Positions 1 through 8,302 of a stretch of 51,422 nt of DNA are shown in pieces. The first letter of the stretch is position 1, and the number at the start of each line of letters is the position of its first letter. The translations under genes were made by a program, and so were the position numbers. Origin of the DNA: an uncultured Eubacteriales bacterium (lineage in GTDB: Bacteria > Bacillota > Clostridia > Christensenellales > Aristaeellaceae); contig CACWZI010000011.1 of assembly GCA_902765305.1 (NCBI GenBank), positions 1-51,422 on the forward strand, written 5' to 3'. Below the pieces are notes generated by a model. The model saw only the letters and a list, made by a program, of their open reading frames with translations, did no database searches and was not told where the DNA came from.

Positions 1-146
1 TGACTGTTTCATCTCGCTTCCTCGCTCCTGCCTCTCGGCTCTCCTCGCAAGTCCACAAGATCTTGTACTCGTTTCCTCTGTATCGTTTTCAAGGTTCGCT
101 CGCTGTCTTCATTACCGGGTTTTTATGACCCTGTCTCGCTGACAGC
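1..146 (-). other. Leader of a leftward rRNA operon (16S gene outside window)
   Basis: Read on the minus strand, this stretch starts at the predicted transcription start of the promoter at 153-181 and runs off the left edge. It opens with a hairpin (CTGTC, 5-nt loop, GACAG at 131-145) and holds the box CCTTGAAAAC (complement of 85-94), which is typical of Firmicutes rRNA leaders and spacers. No open reading frame of note is present on the minus strand. The inference of an rRNA operon rests on promoter quality plus this box; the 16S sequence itself is not visible. Confidence 0.6.
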
Positions 147-152
147 TTTGCC

Positions 153-181
153 AGTATAACAAAAACCATCCTCCTTGTCAA
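153..181 (-). promoter_or_regulatory. Strong sigma-A type promoter driving the leftward rRNA leader
   Basis: On the minus strand the -35 is TTGACA (complement of 176-181) and the -10 is TATACT (complement of 153-158), with a 17-bp spacer. This is six of six plus five of six consensus bases at ideal spacing, as expected for an rRNA promoter. Confidence 0.8.
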
Positions 182-300
182 TACCAAATTTGTTGATTTA
201 TCAATCACTTAACATTATTCCCGTCTTTTTCGGCCTTTTTTAAAGAAAAGCTGCATAGTTTACAAAGAAATGCAGGAACGGTGCAAGTCTGTTCCTTCTA

Positions 301-306
301 TATAAT
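301..306 (+). promoter_or_regulatory. Possible -10 box for the solute-binding-like gene
   Basis: A perfect TATAAT lies 20 bp before the ATG at 326. No good -35 is found 16-18 bp upstream, so only the -10 is supported. Confidence 0.35.
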
Positions 307-325
307 GCCGATATGGAGTGATCGC

Positions 326-1552
326 ATGAGGAAGCTGAGAGGCACACTGTGTCTGTTATCCCTGCTGTTGTTGATCCCTGCGCTTGTGTTTACCCGACAC
401 ATGCTTCCGATCGACACGCGACCGCTTGTCGCCGAAAAATATGCCGGTTGGTCCGGCGTACTGAATCTATGGATCTACGAAGGCTGGCCCTGCGGCAGCG
501 GCAGCATTTCCCCCTGGCTGAACCAATGTATTACAGGCTTCGAAAGGGCACATCCCGGTGTATACGTACAACCCCTGTTTGTTGACGACGGCGCAATCAC
601 TTCAGTGAATGACAGCGGCATTGTTCCTCCGGACATGCTCCTGTTCCCACCGAATCTTCTGGCATCGCCGGAGGGTCTATTGCCTCTTGCAGCCCCGGAG
701 AATCTGAGACCCGCCCTATGCCGCAGCGGGCAATGGAACGGGACGACCTATGCCATACCCGTGGCCCTGGGCGGCTACCTGTGGGTTTTTAACTCTGAAT
801 GGATCAGTACCCTCCCGGACAGCTGGGATGACACGGATGCCGTTCTGTCTGTTCCCCCACCTGAACCCTGGCGTCGTTGGGACGCAGCGCTTCTGGCGCT
901 ATGCTCTGAGCGATACGCACCAGCAGACCCTGATTCAACGGCGAAGTCGACCGCTTCTCCCGCGGGCGAAGTGGAGCTCGGTCTTGCCGGTGGAGAAAGC
1001 CCTGTTCCGACAGCTTCTCCCGAACCCAATCGCAATGGGACATTGTGCCGACACCTGCCCGCGGATTTTCACTACGATGAAGACGCCTGGCGACACTTTG
1101 TCAACGGGGAATCCGCAGCAATGCCCGTCACCCAGCGGGAGATCCGCCGACTGCAGGCGCTTTCAGACCGGGGCAAAGGCCCCCAGTGGCAGCTGGGCCC
1201 CGGAGACAACGGCTTTACCGACCAGCTGCTGGCCATGGCGATCGTAAACCGCCCTGATAACGCCGACCGGCAAACCCTGTGCGCAGACTTTATCTCCTGG
1301 CTGTTGACAGATACCTGCCAGTCGTCGCTGTATCGCGCTTCAGCCTTTGCTGTGACAGGCGTTCCCTCCGGATACGCCTCGTCGGATCCACTTGCGATTC
1401 TTGACAATTCACTTCGGAATCCCAGCCTTTCTGTACCCCGGATATTCGACAGACAATGGGTTTGGGATGCGGAAGCGATTGTTCGGAAATTCGCCGACAA
1501 CATCGAAGAAGCACCGACACTTTGGCGTAAGCTTCGTGAACTTCTGTCATAA
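326..1552 (+). CDS. Extracellular solute-binding-protein-like, membrane-anchored
   Basis: The product (408 aa) looks like a family 1 solute-binding protein of an ABC transporter. It has an N-terminal hydrophobic segment (about residues 8-22) without a lipobox cysteine, so it is probably anchored by an uncleaved helix. A binding-protein core follows (LNLWIYEG near 45), with the typical stretch GTTYAIPVALGGYLWVFN near residue 140. A Ser/Pro/Gly-rich insert lies at about residues 205-235. The start at 326 is chosen because GGAG sits 7-8 bases upstream; an in-frame upstream start at 281 has no ribosome site. No permease or ATPase gene is adjacent, so the substrate and even a transport role are unknown. 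It is divergent from the rRNA operon. Confidence 0.6.
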   Translation: MRKLRGTLCLLSLLLLIPALVFTRHMLPIDTRPLVAEKYAGWSGVLNLWIYEGWPCGSGSISPWLNQCITGFERAHPGVYVQPLFVDDGAITSVNDSGIVPPDMLLFPPNLLASPEGLLPLAAPENLRPALCRSGQWNGTTYAIPVALGGYLWVFNSEWISTLPDSWDDTDAVLSVPPPEPWRRWDAALLALCSERYAPADPDSTAKSTASPAGEVELGLAGGESPVPTASPEPNRNGTLCRHLPADFHYDEDAWRHFVNGESAAMPVTQREIRRLQALSDRGKGPQWQLGPGDNGFTDQLLAMAIVNRPDNADRQTLCADFISWLLTDTCQSSLYRASAFAVTGVPSGYASSDPLAILDNSLRNPSLSVPRIFDRQWVWDAEAIVRKFADNIEEAPTLWRKLRELLS

Positions 1553-1648
1553 AACACGAACAATTATTTTCATAGCGGGTTTCAAGCGCCGGAAATAGCG
1601 CCTATATAATAGGAAGAAACAAGGGGTGAAAAGCCTGGATTTCAGGTA

Positions 1649-1677
1649 TTGAGCGTTGATGGTTTGTGTGGTATAAT
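1649..1677 (+). promoter_or_regulatory. Promoter of the AI-2E transporter operon
   Basis: The -35 TTGAGC (1649-1654) and -10 TATAAT (1672-1677) are 17 bp apart, and TGG just before the -10 makes it an extended -10. Transcription would start near 1684, right at the first leader hairpin. Confidence 0.7.
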
Positions 1678-1684
1678 GATTAGG

Positions 1685-1742
1685 CAACCGGCGCGGAGCG
1701 CGGTTGGCCGGGTCGGCGGCTCCCGAAGGGAAAGACGCCGAC
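1685..1742 (+). promoter_or_regulatory. Structured 5' leader with two tandem hairpins
   Basis: Hairpin 1 spans 1685-1706 (CAACCG ... CGGTTG with an inner GCGC-type stem). Hairpin 2 spans 1712-1742 (GTCGGCG ... CGCCGAC, with an inner TCCC gaa GGGA). Both lie between the promoter and the start codon at 1786. No T-run follows, so this is not a plain terminator. No known riboswitch class is recognised. Confidence 0.5.
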
Positions 1743-1785
1743 AATCATAGTATAATAAATGGGAAAACCGCAGTCGGAGGCGCCC

Positions 1786-3018
1786 ATGAAATCGCTGATT
1801 CCAAAAGAGATACGGGCTAAAACCCTTTCGAATATCATTGTCGTTTGCATCGGCATCGCCCTGGCGGTCACGTTGTTACATCTGGGCGAGATCTGGGGCG
1901 CCATCAAGGCCGTGCTCCGTACCATCGCGCCCTTCCTCATCGGCTTCATCATCGCCTTCCTGCTGATGCCCATCGTCAACCGTGTGGAGAAGCTGTTCAA
2001 TCAGGTTCTCTTCAAGCACAAGCCCCATCCAAAGCTGAGCCGCGCCATCGCCACGATCATCGCCTACGTCGTATTTTTATCACTGGTCTCCGGCTTCTTC
2101 GCCATACTGGTGCCCCAGCTGATCACCTCTGTCAAGTCGATCCTGCAATACATCGCCAACTTCGTGTCGATGAACCGGGAAACCATCAACCAGCTGCTTC
2201 TGAAATTCGAATTTCTGAGCATCGAGGGCGAACAACTGGTGATTGCCTGGGAAAATGTGGTCTCCCAGCTGATGAACTACACCTCGCTGTTGGTCAACAA
2301 CCTGATGGCCATCTCCAGCAGCATCTACACCCTGGTATTCCAGCTGCTGGTGGGCATGATCGCGGCCTTCTACCTGCTGATGGAGCGGGAAAAATACTGC
2401 GCCCAGGTAAAGAAGCTCTGCTATGCGATTTTCAAGCCCAGCACCTGTGAAACGCTGATTTACTGGACCCGCCGGGCCCACAAGATCTTTTCCGGCTTTA
2501 TCACCGGCAAGATACTCGATTCCATGATCATCGGCATCATCTGTTACGTATGCATGCTGCTGTTCCGGATAGAATATCCGTTGCTGATCAGCGTCATCGT
2601 GGGCTTTACCAACATCGTGCCCTTCTTCGGTCCGCTGATCGGCGCCATTCCCTGCGTGCTGATCCTGCTGCTGATCAATCCGTTGAGTGCCCTCTGGTTC
2701 ACCGTATTCATACTGATCCTGCAGCAGCTCGACGGCAACGTGATCGGCCCGTTCATCATGGGCGACTATGTGGGGCTGTCACCGTTCTTCATCATGCTGG
2801 CCATCATGGTGGGCGGCGGGCTGTTCGGTTTTCCGGGCATGCTGTTGGGCGTACCGGTATTCGCTCTGATCTACGCGATGGTCAAGGCCACCACAGAGGC
2901 GCGCCTGCGGGCACAGGGCCTGCCCACCCAAAGCAGCGACTATGAAGGCGCCCCCGAAAACATACCCCGGGAAATCATTCGCAAAGAGGACGAGAGCAAT
3001 GAAGCATCTGATATTTGA
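1786..3018 (+). CDS. AI-2E family transporter (PerM/TqsA-like membrane protein)
   Basis: This polytopic membrane protein (410 aa) has about eight hydrophobic segments. The first pair lies near residues 15-65, a long soluble stretch follows at about 105-180, and a run of helices occupies the C-terminal half. The motif TNIVPFFGPLIGAIP near residue 275 is the hallmark of the AI-2E/PerM family. Members export small molecules or act in Na+/H+ antiport, so the substrate cannot be read from sequence. CGGAGG five bases before ATG 1786 decides the start over the ATG at 1759. The last 20 bases overlap the next gene, so the two are probably co-transcribed and translationally coupled. Confidence 0.85.
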   Translation: MKSLIPKEIRAKTLSNIIVVCIGIALAVTLLHLGEIWGAIKAVLRTIAPFLIGFIIAFLLMPIVNRVEKLFNQVLFKHKPHPKLSRAIATIIAYVVFLSLVSGFFAILVPQLITSVKSILQYIANFVSMNRETINQLLLKFEFLSIEGEQLVIAWENVVSQLMNYTSLLVNNLMAISSSIYTLVFQLLVGMIAAFYLLMEREKYCAQVKKLCYAIFKPSTCETLIYWTRRAHKIFSGFITGKILDSMIIGIICYVCMLLFRIEYPLLISVIVGFTNIVPFFGPLIGAIPCVLILLLINPLSALWFTVFILILQQLDGNVIGPFIMGDYVGLSPFFIMLAIMVGGGLFGFPGMLLGVPVFALIYAMVKATTEARLRAQGLPTQSSDYEGAPENIPREIIRKEDESNEASDI

Positions 3019-3688
3019 CTGTGGCGGCGTGATGGTCTGGCCGCGCCTGGGCGAATGGAACATTCCCTTTGGCGCTTTGGAGATTCTTGGACCGCGCGCC
3101 CGCGATATATATACCTCAAAATATCTGACGGCCCATCGAACCGCCGTCCATTTTCTGGACGAGGACCAGCTGGTGCCCAATGTCGAAGCGGAACGACATC
3201 TGCGCCGGAAATACGTTCTATCCATGAACGACCTGATGGATTGGCAATTGACCACCCTTGATATTTCGCGCCTGGCCGACGATTTCACCGACAACATCAA
3301 CCGCTACGGGCTTTTCGAGGATGTCGCGCCCTGGCTGATGCGCTGGAAGTCGCGCTACAGCCTTGGTATGCTGTCTGACGCCATGCCTTCCCTGATCAAA
3401 TTCATGGATCAATGGGGACTGCTCAGTCTCTTCGATGCGACCGTCATCTCCACCCAGATCGGCGCAATCAAGCCCGACCCGAAGATGTACGAAGCCATAC
3501 TGCAGAAACTGAACGCCGAGCCCGCCGACTGCCTGTTCGTGGACGACCGCGCCGCCAACCTGGAAGGCGCCATTGCCGCGGGCATGAAGGCCGTTCAGAT
3601 GGCGCGGCCCGCATTCCTGCCCGAGGTGCTCTGGGACGGCCCCGTCGTGGACAGCTTCGAAGCGCTGGACAGACTGATTGAAGCATGA
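2999..3688 (+). CDS. HAD-superfamily hydrolase (subfamily IA type)
   Basis: This is a predicted phosphatase of the haloacid dehalogenase fold (229 aa). Motif I reads FDCGGVM; the first Asp is kept but the second Asp of the usual DxD is Gly, as in several FDxGG-type IA members. Motif II is LSDA, the motif III Lys is in AIKPDPKMYE, and motif IV is FVDDRAANLEGA. The start at 2999 overlaps the transporter by 20 bp. An upstream in-frame ATG at 2942 lies inside the transporter and has no ribosome site. Its stop overlaps the start of the next gene (ATGA). The missing general-acid Asp means the reaction is uncertain. Confidence 0.8.
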   Translation: MKHLIFDCGGVMVWPRLGEWNIPFGALEILGPRARDIYTSKYLTAHRTAVHFLDEDQLVPNVEAERHLRRKYVLSMNDLMDWQLTTLDISRLADDFTDNINRYGLFEDVAPWLMRWKSRYSLGMLSDAMPSLIKFMDQWGLLSLFDATVISTQIGAIKPDPKMYEAILQKLNAEPADCLFVDDRAANLEGAIAAGMKAVQMARPAFLPEVLWDGPVVDSFEALDRLIEA

Positions 3689-5013
3689 TGCATCCGTTAC
3701 CTGAAGCCTTTCTCAACAATATGCAAGCGCTGCTGGGAGACGAGTACCCGGCCTTTTTGCGTGCACTGGACGCGCCTGCGGCGCTGGCCCTGCGACTGAA
3801 TCCAAAGCGGCATGGGCCAGAGGCGGCCGCTGCGCCCTATATTGACGGGCCGGTGCCCTGGTGCCGGGAAGGGCGCTATCTGATCTCTCAGATTCAGGAC
3901 CGACCGGGGAGCTCCATCGCCCACGCTGCCGGAGCCTTCTATCTCCAGGAGGCCAGCGCCATGGCCAGCGCCGCCGCACTGGACGCTATGCCGGGTGAGC
4001 GCGTGCTGGACCTTTGCGCCGCCCCCGGTGGCAAGAGCACCCAGATCGCCGTCGCGCTGGATGGCCGTGGACTGCTTGTGTCCAACGATCCCGAGCCCGC
4101 CAGGGCCCAGGCGCTTGCGGGCAACCTGGAGCGCATGGGCGTTGCCAACGCAGTCGTCACGTGCGCGCTGCCTGTCAGGCTGGCCGAGCGCTGGCCGGAG
4201 CGCTTCGACGCCATACTCGTGGACGCCCCCTGCTCAGGCGAGGGCATGTTCCGCCGGGACCCGACCGCCAGGGATGAATGGAACCCCGGCGCTCCGAAGG
4301 GCTGTGCCCGCCGTCAGGCGGAGATACTCGACCAGGCCGCGCGGATGGTTCGCCCAGGCGGGCGGCTGGTGTATTCCACCTGCACATTCAATGCGGTTGA
4401 AAACGAGGGCAGCGTGCTGGGCTTCCTGGACCGCCACCCCGACTTTGTCCCCGAGGATTTCGAGCTGCCCGGCGTGGGCCCGTCCCATTCCGGCATGCTG
4501 CGGCTTTTTCCCCACCGCCTGCGGGGTGACGGCCATTTTGTGGCGAGGCTGCGACGCATGGGCGAAGGATCGCCTGACAAGACCTCCTCCATCCGGCCCG
4601 ACCGCGCTGTTGCCGCCATCGTGGACGCCCTGGAGCACGACGTGTACCGCCTGGATATCGTCGACGGCATGAGCTTCTCGCGACAGGGCGAATGGCTCTA
4701 CGCCCGGCCCCTCGCCTGTCCTGGCCTGGATGGGCTGCGGGTGATCAATTCCGGACTGTGCCTGGCCCGCCTCGGCCGCAACCACATCGAACCCGCCCAT
4801 GCCCTGGCCATGGCCATCGATCCCGATTGCGCCCGAAGGCGCTTTGAACTGGACGAAACTGCCGCCCGCGCTTGGCTGCGGGGTGAACCCGTTCCGTGTA
4901 ACGGCGAAAAGGGCTGGACCCTGGCGCTGTATCGGGATATGCCCCTGGGCTGGGGCAAGGTTTCGGACGGGATGTTGAAAAACCACCTGCCCAAGGGACT
5001 AAGAAGATGTTGA
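3685..5013 (+). CDS. RsmF-like rRNA (cytosine-C5) methyltransferase
   Basis: This SAM-dependent RNA m5C methyltransferase belongs to the NOL1/NOP2/Sun (RsmB/RsmF) family (442 aa). Visible motifs are the SAM loop DLCAAPGGKSTQIA near residue 110, motif IV DAPCSGEGMFRRDP with the PC cysteine near 180, and motif VI YSTCTF with the catalytic TC cysteine near 230. A C-terminal domain of about 150 residues matches the RsmF/YebU layout, which probably modifies 16S rRNA. The start overlaps the HAD stop as ATGA; ATG 3688 is an alternative one codon later. It is the third gene of the run that begins at the transporter. Confidence 0.88.
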   Translation: MMHPLPEAFLNNMQALLGDEYPAFLRALDAPAALALRLNPKRHGPEAAAAPYIDGPVPWCREGRYLISQIQDRPGSSIAHAAGAFYLQEASAMASAAALDAMPGERVLDLCAAPGGKSTQIAVALDGRGLLVSNDPEPARAQALAGNLERMGVANAVVTCALPVRLAERWPERFDAILVDAPCSGEGMFRRDPTARDEWNPGAPKGCARRQAEILDQAARMVRPGGRLVYSTCTFNAVENEGSVLGFLDRHPDFVPEDFELPGVGPSHSGMLRLFPHRLRGDGHFVARLRRMGEGSPDKTSSIRPDRAVAAIVDALEHDVYRLDIVDGMSFSRQGEWLYARPLACPGLDGLRVINSGLCLARLGRNHIEPAHALAMAIDPDCARRRFELDETAARAWLRGEPVPCNGEKGWTLALYRDMPLGWGKVSDGMLKNHLPKGLRRC

Positions 5014-5062
5014 ATTATCTCCATTTTTTCTGCATTTTCAGCCAAAAAACGACCAAATCAAA

Positions 5063-5091
5063 TTGACAAACCCCTTTGAAAATAGTATACT
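5063..5091 (+). promoter_or_regulatory. Strong promoter of the DUF1508 gene
   Basis: TTGACA (5063-5068) and TATACT (5086-5091) are separated by exactly 17 bp. An overlapping TATAAT at 5091-5096 is too far from the -35. The start codon is 47 bp downstream. Confidence 0.8.
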
Positions 5092-5137
5092 ATAATCAGA
5101 ATTAATCCTTGTATAATTTTTGAAAGGGGATACCACA

Positions 5138-5521
5138 ATGGCCGGAAAGTTTGTTATCACCACTGCGAAAAACGGCGAATTCACCTTCAACCTGAAAGCC
5201 TCCAACGGCGAAGTCATCCTCACTGCATCTGAAACCTATACCACGATGAGCGCCTGCGAAAACGGCATCGCCTCAGTAAAGAAGAATTGCGGCGCGAACA
5301 TTGAGGATCAGATCCGCGGTGAAACCCAGAAGCATCCCAAATACGAGCTTTACAAGGATAAGGCCGGCGAATTCCGCTTCCGCCTGAAGGCCGCCAACGG
5401 CGAGATCATCGGCAAGTCCGAGGGCTACAAGGCCAAGGCCAGCGCCAAAAAGGGCATCGCCTCCATCGCGAAGAATGCCCCCGACGCCCCCATCGTGGTC
5501 ATTGAACCCGAAGCCAAGTAA
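5138..5521 (+). CDS. DUF1508 (YegP-like) protein with two tandem repeats
   Basis: This small soluble protein (127 aa) consists of two copies of the DUF1508/YegP unit. Copy one covers about residues 3-52 (KFVITTAKNGEFTFNLKASN) and copy two about 65-115 (YELYKDKAGEFRFRLKAANG). Each ends in a run of the type GIASVKKN / GIASIAKN. The fold is known from E. coli YegP but the function is not. The start is set by AAAGGGGA seven bases before ATG 5138. It is a single-gene unit with its own strong promoter and a clean terminator, which suggests high expression. Confidence 0.9.
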   Translation: MAGKFVITTAKNGEFTFNLKASNGEVILTASETYTTMSACENGIASVKKNCGANIEDQIRGETQKHPKYELYKDKAGEFRFRLKAANGEIIGKSEGYKAKASAKKGIASIAKNAPDAPIVVIEPEAK

Positions 5522-5533
5522 GCCCCTCCGTTA

Positions 5534-5559
5534 AAGCTGCCCGCAGGGCAGCTTTTTTA
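5534..5559 (+). terminator. Intrinsic terminator after the DUF1508 gene
   Basis: A perfect 9-bp stem AAGCTGCCC / GGGCAGCTT (5534-5542, 5546-5554) with loop GCA runs into a T tract. Confidence 0.9.
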
Positions 5560-5589
5560 TTGACATTCCGCACTGCAAACGCTTATAAT
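5560..5589 (+). promoter_or_regulatory. Promoter placed directly at the PHP gene start
   Basis: TTGACA (5560-5565) and TATAAT (5584-5589) are 18 bp apart. The predicted transcription start (about 5596) falls on or one base before the ATG at 5597. The -35 begins directly after the preceding terminator. Confidence 0.75.
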
Positions 5590-5596
5590 GATTGAC

Positions 5597-6424
5597 ATGA
5601 GTACTTCAGAAGCCATCACGCGGTCCAATATTCACAGCCATACCACGTTCTCCGACGGCAGAAATACCGCCGAGGAGATGGTACAGGCCGCGCTCAGCCT
5701 GGGCTTCCACACCATAGGCTTTTCCGAGCACGGTCCGGCGGACTATGACGACGTTGCCATGCCGGCGGAGCAGATGGGCAATTACCGCGCGGAGATCCTG
5801 CGGCTGCGGGAAAAGTACGCGGGACGGATCCATATCCTGCTTGGCCTGGAGCACGACTGGCTCTCCCCGGCGGCCCCGGACGGCCTGGACTACGCCATCG
5901 AATCCGTGCACTACGTGCAAAAGGACGGCCAGCTGTGGAGCGTGGACTGGACCCGGGAGAAGCAGGAAGACGCCATCCGCGAGCTCTACGGCGGCGATCC
6001 CTACGCCCTCTGCCGGGATTACTTTCGCACCGTCTGCGCCTCGATCGAGAGCACCAACGCGGACATCCTCGGCCACATCGAGCTGGTCATGAAGTTCAAC
6101 GAGGCCCGGGACCTTTTCGACGACGCCGATCCCTGGTACCTCGGTCCCGCGCTGGAATGCGCCGAGTTCGCCGCCCACAGCGGAAGGCTGATCGAGGTCA
6201 ACACCGGCGCCATCGCCAAGGGCTATCGCACACAGCCCTACCCCGGGGCCGCGATGCTCCGGCGCATCGCGGAATGCAGCGGGCGGATCATCTTCACCAG
6301 CGACTGCCACAACAGCGATTACCTGAATTGCGCCTTCGGTGAAGTGACACAGCTGGCCCGCGCCTGCGGCTTCAAATCCGCCTGGGAATACCGGAGGAGC
6401 GAGGCCGTGGAATACAAGCTCTGA
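5597..6424 (+). CDS. PHP-domain phosphatase, HisJ/histidinol-phosphatase-like
   Basis: This PHP-family metal-dependent phosphoesterase (275 aa) resembles HisJ-type histidinol phosphatase. Metal ligands are visible in IHSHTTFSDGRNTAEEM (HxH near residue 13), FSEHGP, GLEHDW, LGHIE and the late SDCHN motif. ATG 5588 overlaps the -10 box and cannot be used from that promoter, so ATG 5597 is preferred; it would then be translated from a leaderless transcript. No histidine biosynthesis gene is nearby, so the substrate could be another phosphate ester. coaD follows 14 bp downstream and is probably co-transcribed. Confidence 0.8.
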   Translation: MSTSEAITRSNIHSHTTFSDGRNTAEEMVQAALSLGFHTIGFSEHGPADYDDVAMPAEQMGNYRAEILRLREKYAGRIHILLGLEHDWLSPAAPDGLDYAIESVHYVQKDGQLWSVDWTREKQEDAIRELYGGDPYALCRDYFRTVCASIESTNADILGHIELVMKFNEARDLFDDADPWYLGPALECAEFAAHSGRLIEVNTGAIAKGYRTQPYPGAAMLRRIAECSGRIIFTSDCHNSDYLNCAFGEVTQLARACGFKSAWEYRRSEAVEYKL

Positions 6425-6438
6425 CAGAGGTAACGCCC

Positions 6439-6909
6439 ATGAACAAGCGCATCGCCCTGTTTGCGGGGTCCTTCGATCCCTACACCAACGGCCACCACGA
6501 CATCGTCCGCAAGGCGGCGGCCCTGTTCGACGAGGTGGTGGTGCTGATCGGCGTGAACGTCAACAAGCGTCGGGCCTTCGACGCGGAGGCCATGCGCCGG
6601 GCCATACAGCAGGCCATCGACGCCGATGGCCTGAACGCACGGTCGGTGATCCACACCGGCCTTGTGGCGGATTACTGCGCGGCGCAGAATATCCATTGGT
6701 ATGTACGCGGGCTGCGAAACGCCGCTGATTACAGCTACGAGGAAGGCAACGCCCAGGTAAACAGGCTGCTGAACCCCGGGCTGGAAACCGTCTATCTTCG
6801 GAGCGACGACAGTGCCCTTTCCTCCAGCATGGTGCGGGAGCTGATGGCCTTCGGTAAGGATGTGAGCGCATTTGTGCCCGCACCTGTGCTGCAGGCAATT
6901 AAAATGTAG
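6439..6909 (+). CDS. coaD: Pantetheine-phosphate adenylyltransferase
   Basis: CoaD joins 4'-phosphopantetheine and ATP to give dephospho-CoA, the penultimate step of CoA synthesis in the cytoplasm. The length (156 aa) is normal. The nucleotidyltransferase signatures are present: AGSFDPYTNGHHDIV (TxGH) at residues 9-23, YVRGLRNAADYSYE near 90, and SSSMVRELM near 130. AGAGG eight bases upstream supports the ATG. The stop codon TAG is the first part of a GC-rich hairpin element of the kind found in an array at 38.8 kb. Confidence 0.95.
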   Translation: MNKRIALFAGSFDPYTNGHHDIVRKAAALFDEVVVLIGVNVNKRRAFDAEAMRRAIQQAIDADGLNARSVIHTGLVADYCAAQNIHWYVRGLRNAADYSYEEGNAQVNRLLNPGLETVYLRSDDSALSSSMVRELMAFGKDVSAFVPAPVLQAIKM

Positions 6910-6938
6910 CGGCAACGCCTGCGCTGCCATATTCCCCC
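6906..6938 (+). repeat. Single copy of the GTAGCGGC hairpin element
   Basis: GTAGCGGCAACGCCTGCG followed by CTGCCATATTCCCC closely resembles the last unit of the array at 38797-39002. It sits on the coaD stop codon and can fold into a small imperfect hairpin. Confidence 0.6.
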
Positions 6939-6975
6939 AAGGACATTGAAATGACCACAGAATCGAGCGAAACAC

Positions 6976-8292
6976 ATGAAAAAGGTTGGTATGATCTCCC
7001 TGGGCTGCGCCAAGAACCGCGTGGACAGCGAAAACCTGCTGGGCATGCTGGCGGCCAGGGGCTTTGAAATCGTCGGCGACCCCGCCGAGGCGGACGTGCT
7101 GTTTGTGAACACCTGCGGCTTCATCGAGAGCGCCAAGGAGGAATCCATCGACGCGATCCTCGAAATGGCCCAGTACAAGAAGCTCGGCGACAAGAAGCTG
7201 TTCGTCACGGGGTGCCTGGCCCAGCGCTATCCCGAGGCGCTGATGTCCGAGATCCCCGAGATCGACGGTCTGATGGGCGTGGCGGAATACGCCCGCTTGT
7301 TCGAGATGCTGGAGGCGGCGGAGAAAAACCAGCGTCCCTGCTATACCGCCAACGGCGTTCGCTTCCTCCACACGCCCCGGGTGCTGACCACGCCGGGCTA
7401 CAGCGCCTATGTGAAGATCTCCGACGGCTGTGACAATCGCTGCACCTACTGCGCGATACCGCTGATCCGCGGCGGCTACAGCTCCCGGCCCTTCGACGAC
7501 ATCGTGGCGGAGTGCGAGGACCTGGCCGAGGGCGGTGTGACCGAGATCACGCTGATCGCCCAGGACACCAGCCGCTACGGCTGCGACCTCGGCGACGGCC
7601 ACTACCTGCTGCCGGAGCTGCTGGAGCGGGTCAGCGCCATCGAAAAGCTGCACTGGGTGCGGGTGCTGTACTGCTATCCCGACAGCACCGAGGACCGGCT
7701 GCTGGATGCCATAAAGCGCCTGCCCAAGGTAGCGCCTTACCTGGATCTGCCCCTGCAGCACATCGACGACGACCTGCTGAAGCGCATGAACCGACGGGGC
7801 AGCGCCGACTGGATCAAGAGCCGCATCGCCGAATGCCGCAAGCGGGGCATACTGTTGCGCACGACGATGATCGTGGGCTTCCCCGGCGAGACGGATCAGC
7901 AGTTCCAGACCCTGCTGGACTTCGTGAAAGAAGCCCGCTTCGAGCGCCTCGGCGCGTTCACCTACTCTGCCGAGGAGGGCACCGCCGCCGCGAAGATGCC
8001 GAACCAGGTGGACGAGGCGGTTAAAAACGAGCGCCTGGACCAGCTGATGATGCTGCAGCAGGGCATCTCGATGGAGGTCAACGAGGCCCGTATCGGCACC
8101 GAATGCGAGGTACTGGTGGATGGTTTCGACGAGGAACAGGGCCGCTTCTACGGCAGGAGCCTGTTGGAGGCCCCGGAGAGCGACGGCTGCATCTGGCTGG
8201 AGGCCGACAGAGAATTGACTCCCGGCGAATATGTGCAGGTGCGCATCACCGGCGCGGATGCCTACGACCTTGAAGGAACGATTATCGAGTGA
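6976..8292 (+). CDS. rimO: Ribosomal protein S12 methylthiotransferase RimO
   Basis: This radical SAM methylthiotransferase adds a methylthio group to an Asp of ribosomal protein S12 (438 aa). The N-terminal UPF0004 domain has the three cluster cysteines C11, C47 and C80. The radical SAM motif is CDNRCTYC (C152, C156, C159), and a C-terminal TRAM domain covers about residues 370-438. RimO is preferred over MiaB because of the short N-terminus MKKVGMISLGCAKNRVDSE. The ribosome site is weak. The 3' end is followed after 10 bp by pgsA. Confidence 0.95.
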   Translation: MKKVGMISLGCAKNRVDSENLLGMLAARGFEIVGDPAEADVLFVNTCGFIESAKEESIDAILEMAQYKKLGDKKLFVTGCLAQRYPEALMSEIPEIDGLMGVAEYARLFEMLEAAEKNQRPCYTANGVRFLHTPRVLTTPGYSAYVKISDGCDNRCTYCAIPLIRGGYSSRPFDDIVAECEDLAEGGVTEITLIAQDTSRYGCDLGDGHYLLPELLERVSAIEKLHWVRVLYCYPDSTEDRLLDAIKRLPKVAPYLDLPLQHIDDDLLKRMNRRGSADWIKSRIAECRKRGILLRTTMIVGFPGETDQQFQTLLDFVKEARFERLGAFTYSAEEGTAAAKMPNQVDEAVKNERLDQLMMLQQGISMEVNEARIGTECEVLVDGFDEEQGRFYGRSLLEAPESDGCIWLEADRELTPGEYVQVRITGADAYDLEGTIIE

Positions 8293-8302
8293 GGCGATTG
8301 AA

